NCBI GenBank assembly: GCA_937625935.1
Contig: OW569374.1
Location: forward strand, 372,001-436,000
Source of the DNA: Tetramitus jugosus
Taxonomy: Eukaryota > Heterolobosea > Eutetramitea > Acrasida > Vahlkampfiidae
DNA length: 64,000 nt
Direction of reading: 5' to 3'
This document shows positions 59,084-64,000 of the stretch, in pieces. The notes below the pieces were generated by a model. It saw only the letters and a list, made by a program, of their open reading frames with translations. It made no database searches and was not told the origin of the DNA. Numbering within the stretch: the first letter of the stretch is position 1; every line of letters begins with the position of its first letter. The translations under genes and the position numbers were made by a program.

Positions 59084-61108
59084 ATGAAAAGAAATGCAGG
59101 TGAAATAGAGCTCAGGTTTGAGAAATTAAAAGAAATAATTGGTCAATTCTCGAGCATTGTCGACCAGAAAGTATCAATCATCGAAGATGCTTGTACCAAA
59201 ATTTCTCAAATCGAGGAACAACAGGATCGGTTCCGTCTCAAAGTAAATGAGCTAATTTCGATTCAAACAGATGGACTCAAAGACGTCAAAGCAGCTGCTC
59301 GAAATCTAGAAAAGGTTGTGAAGAGCGATATTGAACTGATCACGTACCGGATGAAGAAGAAAATGAATGAATATGATGAATTTAGGTCGCAGCTGAACTC
59401 TTTGTTGAAACAGGCTGATCTATTGTTCAACTCTGACAATGAAAGTGAAGTCTTAGGCAGTTCTAAACAAAATGAAGACTGTGTTCGAGACCCAAATGTT
59501 GATTCGGATTTAGAGAGACTTGTTTCAGATGCCAGTAGTGAACTGGATCGACTTAAAGAAGAGAATACTATGTTGACAGATGTTGCGAATGAACAAAAGA
59601 AGGTCATTGATCAATTGGTTGAAGAGCGAGGAATACTTGTGGAATATAGTGAGCAGGAGATAGAAAAATGGAAACACCTTTCGTTCTTGTCTGTACCTCT
59701 CATTCAACTGTTAGATATACGCATGAGAAGCAACCAAGAACATCCCGAGACACCTCAGGCAAATGTAAATGAAATAGAAAATAGTTCTCCTTCAGTTCAT
59801 CAAACTAGTCAAGTGGATGTAGTAGCGAACGCTCTTGTGGACCCGAGGGAAACTCAAGTCACTGAATCTTTAGTACTTGAACCAGATACTGGAAGAAATA
59901 ATGAAATTCCAAATGATATAGTCATCGAACATCTGGCAATATCTAAATCGAATGAATTGTTAGAGCAAAAAGAACCGTCTGAGGCAGATATACAACCAGA
60001 GGCGAAGATACTCACAGAAGACAATAGTTCCACTATTCAACATTCCTCATCTGAACTAACTATACTAAGCAGAGAAATATTTAACGATATTGGACATCCA
60101 ATTGCTACTAGTACTCAAGTGAAGGAGCTCAAAGAACTTTTTACATCATATTCTCAATTACAGCGATCCAACATTGGTTGTAAAGAGAAGGATCATGTTG
60201 ATGGCTTCGGGAAGAGAGCTTGCTTTAACACTCCATTATCGCTTCATATCATCAAAAACAACATATATGTTTCAGATATAGGGAACAAAGCAATCCGCAA
60301 AGTGAACATTTCAGATGGTCTGGTATCGACTGTAACAAATCCAATTGAGCCACATCTAAAGTTTAAATGTCCTGGAAGTGTTTGTGCGACAAGGGATGGA
60401 TTAACTTTATTTATTTCAGACCTATTCTCTCACCATATTTTTGAAGTTGATGTAGCCAGTGGATCGATAAAGCACTCCTTCACAAAATTAATAGCTCATT
60501 TGGGAAAAATTAGGCATCCTTCCCATGTTTTAGTCGATGAGGAAGATTTTGTGTATATATCTCATTCCCAAGGAATACTTCGAGTACCTTTAAGCTTTGC
60601 CTCGTTAACAAAAAACAGTGGCACAACGATACAATCTCGATCAATAACGTACGTTGGCAACCCTAAACGTAGAGGCTACAAGGATGGTTCTTTTGATGAG
60701 TGTTTATTCGATCATCCGAACGGAATGACATTTCTAAGTCAGAACATCTTGCTTGTTTGTGATAGTCGAAACAATGTGTTGAGGATCGTGGATTTCGAAC
60801 GGAGGGTGGTGGAGACGTTTTGTGGTAATGGAAAGAGTGGATGTGTTGATAAATCCATATTTGAATGCTCGTTTTGTCTGCCCAAGAAGGTATGCTACAA
60901 CATGGAGAAGAATCGCTTGTATTTGACAGAGAGTTCCCACGGCAACATTCGTGTCATCGATTTAGATGCAGAGAAGGTATCAACTCTGGTTATTACTCCT
61001 CCTCTGATATCTCCATACGATATTGCATGTATGAAACTCTCAGACTCTGAGACATTATTTGTTGTAGATTCAGATGCTCATTGTATCGAACGCATTGTCC
61101 TCACCTGA
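59084..61108 (+). CDS. Coiled-coil plus NHL-repeat protein
   Basis: 674 residues. The N-terminal 200 are coiled coil (LRFEKLKEIIGQFSSIVDQK; VDQLVEERGILVEY-like heptads). A linker (210-365) is rich in Glu, Ser and Asn. The C-terminal half (about 380-674) has NHL-type propeller blades: LHIIKNNIYVSDIGNKAIRK, LTLFISDLFSHHIFEVD, NGMTFLSQNILLVCDSRNNV, LRIVDFERRVVETFCGNG and RLYLTESSHGNIRVIDLDA. NHL propellers bind protein or RNA. There is no RING or B-box, unlike TRIM-NHL proteins, but the layout (coiled coil then NHL) matches their second half. Cytosolic. Confidence 0.8.
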   Translation: MKRNAGEIELRFEKLKEIIGQFSSIVDQKVSIIEDACTKISQIEEQQDRFRLKVNELISIQTDGLKDVKAAARNLEKVVKSDIELITYRMKKKMNEYDEFRSQLNSLLKQADLLFNSDNESEVLGSSKQNEDCVRDPNVDSDLERLVSDASSELDRLKEENTMLTDVANEQKKVIDQLVEERGILVEYSEQEIEKWKHLSFLSVPLIQLLDIRMRSNQEHPETPQANVNEIENSSPSVHQTSQVDVVANALVDPRETQVTESLVLEPDTGRNNEIPNDIVIEHLAISKSNELLEQKEPSEADIQPEAKILTEDNSSTIQHSSSELTILSREIFNDIGHPIATSTQVKELKELFTSYSQLQRSNIGCKEKDHVDGFGKRACFNTPLSLHIIKNNIYVSDIGNKAIRKVNISDGLVSTVTNPIEPHLKFKCPGSVCATRDGLTLFISDLFSHHIFEVDVASGSIKHSFTKLIAHLGKIRHPSHVLVDEEDFVYISHSQGILRVPLSFASLTKNSGTTIQSRSITYVGNPKRRGYKDGSFDECLFDHPNGMTFLSQNILLVCDSRNNVLRIVDFERRVVETFCGNGKSGCVDKSIFECSFCLPKKVCYNMEKNRLYLTESSHGNIRVIDLDAEKVSTLVITPPLISPYDIACMKLSDSETLFVVDSDAHCIERIVLT

Positions 61109-61179
61109 AGTTGACCGATAACTCGGCATTCCCATTTGGTGCTTGGCGCGCTATCCTACTGTCAAAAGTCAACAAGATA

Positions 61180-61189
61180 TTTTCCCGCC
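61180..61189. promoter_or_regulatory. E2F-like TTTTCCCGCC upstream of the TH1/B-box gene
   Basis: TTTTCCCGCC matches the E2F core, 79-88 bp before the ATG at 61268. The downstream gene is not an obvious S-phase gene, so this may be a chance match. Confidence 0.3.
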
Positions 61190-61267
61190 TTTCAAACACG
61201 TCAAATAAATTCTGTTTGGTGGTGAACAAGGGGCACGGAAGAGCCTCCACTTTGCCCACACTGGGCA

Positions 61268-62851
61268 ATGGAGTATGGAACCCTCAATCCACAACGAACA
61301 ACAAAAAACAACACTTTTTCTTCCAACAACAACAAAAGCAAAAGCAACAACAACAACAACTGTCAACTGTCATCATCGACGAGAATGAATCAACAAGGAC
61401 CACCCAACACGCAAGCACTCTTCACAAGAAACAATCGAAGTGCATCGTTTGATGATCCATACAGAGGCAGAAAAACAACACTCGACTACACATCAGCAGC
61501 AGACAACAACAACATTGACAATGGTGGTGAAGGTGGTCGAAGTGTGCTCTCCTTTTGTGGACCCAGTCGATTCCAGCCCCATGATCCCATCATTCAACAA
61601 TTGTTTAAGAAATTTGGCGACACAGAATTGTTGTTCTCTGCAGAGGTCAACAAGGTGAACAAGGTGATGAAATTTCAAAAGAGAATCCTGGTCATTTCAG
61701 ACAAGTACGTGTACAATATGCACCCAAAGACATATCAAGTCAAGAGAGCCATCGTTCTCGATCGAGTCTCCAAAGTTCACTTGTCAGAGTTGAGAGACGA
61801 CTTTTTGTTTATTCATGTGGACAATGAACGAGACTACTTGTACCACACGGATCGCAAAACCGAAATTATTCAAGTGCTCAAACTGGCCAAGAGAGAGAAA
61901 ATTCCGGCTCATATGCGTGTGTCGTCCTGGTACGCGGAAGGCGAGTTGGAAATCATGGTCGGTAACACTTTCCAGTACGCACCAGAGAAGCACGATGTAA
62001 AAATACCGGTCGAGTTCACGTTTGATGAAACGTTGCAGACCAAGGAACAAGTCATTGAGTCGACAAAGGACAAATTGACTATTCGTCTCATGAGAGAAGA
62101 CAATCGAATCTTTGCGATTGAGAGTATTATTATGGAACTCAAGGATTATGGTTCGTTTGGTGGCTCCCCCGTGTCTTCACCTTCCAGAGGCTCTGTTGCA
62201 CTCAGTGGAAGCAACAGCAATGGCAGCAACAGTGGATTGAAGGCCAAGTGTGACAAGTGTTTCGATGAAGATGAAGCCGTACACTTTTGTACAAACTGTA
62301 AGGAACTGTTGTGTGATTTGCACTCGAGAGCGCATCGGAAAGACAAGAGCTACAGGGATCATACCTATTTGGATGCGGAGCAGTATCAGTTGCAATTGCA
62401 ACAGAGCTTGCAACAAAACAGTGCCAATATTCCATCTTCTCCCGTGACTCCTTCTTCTCCTGCAGCAGCCGAGATCAAGTACATTGATGTGACTGATGAT
62501 CCAGGCATCATTTCGATTCAATCACCAAAGAGTGAGTATCAGTTGGTTGTGCGATTCCGTGTGCACAGAAATATGGATGATCTCAGGATTATTCAAACTA
62601 CAACAGGAACTACAAAGAAGCAACAAGTGACCCACGTAGGAAACATTCAATTGTACTCTTCTGATCTCGGAAGAGAGAGATTTAAGCGCATGGAACTGAG
62701 ATTGGACCCTGTGCAAGTCACCAACACATTCTCTGGTAACGTCAAGGTTTCTATTCAGTTCCAGAGCAAGACACACAAGAAGCCTCCACTGTTCAAGACT
62801 TACTTTAGCTACACTTGTTCCAGCAAGAAGAGATTCAGCATTTGGAAGTAA
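61268..62851 (+). CDS. Myosin TH1-like domain plus B-box zinc finger protein
   Basis: 527 residues from the ATG at 61268; a second in-frame ATG (61385, MNQQGPPNTQ) is a plausible alternative start, because the first 40 residues are Asn/Lys low-complexity. Residues 117-208 match the class I myosin tail TH1 fold: GDTELLFSAEVNKVNKVMKF, RILVISDKYVYNMHPKTYQV, RAIVLDRVSKVHLSELRDDF and KTEIIQVLKLAKREK. TH1 domains bind acidic phospholipids. Residues 328-366 are a B-box-like zinc finger (CDKCFDEDEAVHFCTNC; CDLHSRAHR). The C-terminal region is beta-rich (YQLVVRFRVHRNMDDLRI). No motor domain exists. It may be a membrane-associated adaptor. Confidence 0.83.
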   Translation: MEYGTLNPQRTTKNNTFSSNNNKSKSNNNNNCQLSSSTRMNQQGPPNTQALFTRNNRSASFDDPYRGRKTTLDYTSAADNNNIDNGGEGGRSVLSFCGPSRFQPHDPIIQQLFKKFGDTELLFSAEVNKVNKVMKFQKRILVISDKYVYNMHPKTYQVKRAIVLDRVSKVHLSELRDDFLFIHVDNERDYLYHTDRKTEIIQVLKLAKREKIPAHMRVSSWYAEGELEIMVGNTFQYAPEKHDVKIPVEFTFDETLQTKEQVIESTKDKLTIRLMREDNRIFAIESIIMELKDYGSFGGSPVSSPSRGSVALSGSNSNGSNSGLKAKCDKCFDEDEAVHFCTNCKELLCDLHSRAHRKDKSYRDHTYLDAEQYQLQLQQSLQQNSANIPSSPVTPSSPAAAEIKYIDVTDDPGIISIQSPKSEYQLVVRFRVHRNMDDLRIIQTTTGTTKKQQVTHVGNIQLYSSDLGRERFKRMELRLDPVQVTNTFSGNVKVSIQFQSKTHKKPPLFKTYFSYTCSSKKRFSIWK

Positions 62852-62971
62852 AATAAAAATTTCACACGTTGTTCTCCGGTCCCTTGTCCCGACTTCCCTT
62901 TTGTGCGCTCGTCAATATTGCTTCCGCAATCCAAACACAGGTGTCATCCACAAAAGCACACAGAAAAAAAA

Positions 62972-64000
62972 ATGAGTCAAGTACCACCAAATGACGAACA
63001 ACAGCAGCAGCAAGAACAACTTGAACGACAAGTTGACACAACAGAAGAACAACATGTCGAATCAACAATAATAACAACCAAATCTGTAACAACAACAACA
63101 TCATTGATGATGAGAAAACGAAGACAAACACAAAGTAATTTGGCGCCAAATATTGATTTTGCCAAATTGGAGATTCCAAACGACAGAGAAGCTCTCGTCA
63201 TTCTCGTCAAGAAATTAGTCAAAGGTACAAACTATTTCCCTTATGATCAATACCTTTTCTTTGGATTGGACATTGAAGTCATCTAACTAACTAAAATTTT
63301 AATCTAAAATAACAAAATATAGAAAATGAAAAGCTAAAGAGGAGAATCGCAGAGCTACAACATGTTGATGACGAAGAAAATGAAAATGAAAATGAAGAAG
63401 AAAATGACGATCATCATCACCATAAGCTAAAGTTCGAACAAGAGCGGTCACATGAACAAGAAGCTAAAAAAGAAGAATTAGCAAAGGCAACAAAACATGA
63501 AGAAGAAGAAGAAGAAGAGACTGTGGCAATGACATCGGACATGGTACGAGTACCCTATCACAATCCACAATTCAGAGCTTCTTATCCCTTCTTGTACCAC
63601 CATGGTCATCATGATCATAACAATAGTAACCATGAAGATGAAGAATTGGAAGAGTTATTGGACGAGGATGATTTGTCATCTGATACGACAACATCCACCA
63701 ATGTATCATCGACTGGCAATCCACAAAAGTCAGTGTACAAATCACCTGAACAATGCTTCCAATTCGTGCTTGAAAAGATGAAAAAAATGAAAATTTCACC
63801 CTCTCAAAACAATACTAACAATAATACGAATAATCGGGATAGTATGAGTCATAATAATATGGCATCTCATGTCAATATATCAAAAATGGAACAAGTGGCA
63901 AGAATGTTGAGCAATGCTCAATTACTGCAATCGACTTTTCTGAGCGTAGATATGGAAGGAACGAATCAGACGATGAATTCTGTGATGGCAATGTATGAAA
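62972..64000 (+). CDS. Acidic coiled-coil protein, 5' part (two exons, runs off the window)
   Basis: Join 62972-63224 and 63323-64000, at least 310 residues; the end lies beyond the window. Exon 1 gives a Gln/Thr-rich start and ends LEIPNDREALVILVKKLVK. The junction makes a Glu codon, continuing ENEKLKRRIAELQHV, a leucine-zipper-like helix. Exon 2 has no stop to the end of the window and encodes runs of Glu, Asp and His and Asn-rich stretches (DEENENENEEEND; MVRVPYHNPQFRASYPFLYH). No recognised family. Exon 2 has no start codon of its own near its beginning, so it is easily missed. A TTTGGCGCCAAA at 63139-63150 is inside the coding sequence. Confidence 0.72.
63225..63322 (+). other. Intron of the acidic coiled-coil gene
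   Basis: A 98-nt intron with donor GTACAA, TAACTAAC branch-like sequence near 63285 and acceptor ATATAG. Splicing keeps one heptad helix continuous. Confidence 0.75.

Overview
The window is nuclear DNA of a gene-dense, intron-poor protist. It uses the standard genetic code. Short introns (95-239 nt) have GTAAGT, GTATGT or GTAAAT-type donors and AG acceptors, and some contain TACTAAC-like branch sites. Leaders are often rich in CAA or A. The gene content (short spliced mitochondrial and cytosolic housekeeping genes, malectin/PA14 surface proteins, RGS and PAK signalling proteins, a bacterial-type mitochondrial Ffh) fits a heterolobosean amoeboflagellate such as Naegleria best. I cannot assign a species, and that placement is inference.

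Layout, left to right. At 1-10.4 kb: the 5' part of a sarcosine/pipecolate-oxidase-like flavoenzyme (-), dCTP deaminase (-), a spliced Sey1/RHD3 GTPase (+), a KCTD-like BTB protein (-), a spliced unknown coiled-coil protein (+), QCR7 of complex III (-), a 58-residue membrane protein (+), and a polyamine-oxidase-like enzyme ending in a peroxisomal SRL signal (-). At 10.6-26.7 kb: an unknown, possibly mitochondrial protein, a 10.2-kb intronless VPS13, POLA2 and a secreted AttH/CrtC-like protein, all (+). At 26.9-39.7 kb: spliced ATP synthase beta (-), an EGF-like membrane protein (+), a PAK kinase (+), a DMT transporter (+), a basic-tailed unknown (-), an RGS-START protein (+) and a spliced GH15 glucoamylase/trehalase-like enzyme (+). 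At 39.7-47.6 kb the region is less orderly: a decayed Ras/Rab GTPase, an atypical kinase, a 5S rRNA relic, an unknown helical protein, an intact 5S rRNA gene and a pseudokinase. At 47.9-54 kb: mitochondrial Ffh, an APMAP/strictosidine-synthase-like secreted protein, a CHCHD2/MIX17 protein and a PMP34-like carrier, all (-). At 54.7-64 kb: two malectin-PA14 paralogues, a small beta protein, a coiled-coil/NHL protein, a TH1/B-box protein and the start of a spliced acidic coiled-coil protein, all (+).

Several genes connect. Three concern peroxisomes (PIPOX-like oxidase, SRL-tailed amine oxidase, PMP34-like carrier). Five concern mitochondria (QCR7, ATP synthase beta, Ffh, CHCHD2 and possibly the 10.6-kb unknown). 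Two S-phase genes, dCTP deaminase and POLA2, have E2F-like sites about 100 bp upstream of their start codons. Five introns were placed by frame and splice consensus; they reveal exons that are not visible as ATG-initiated open frames.
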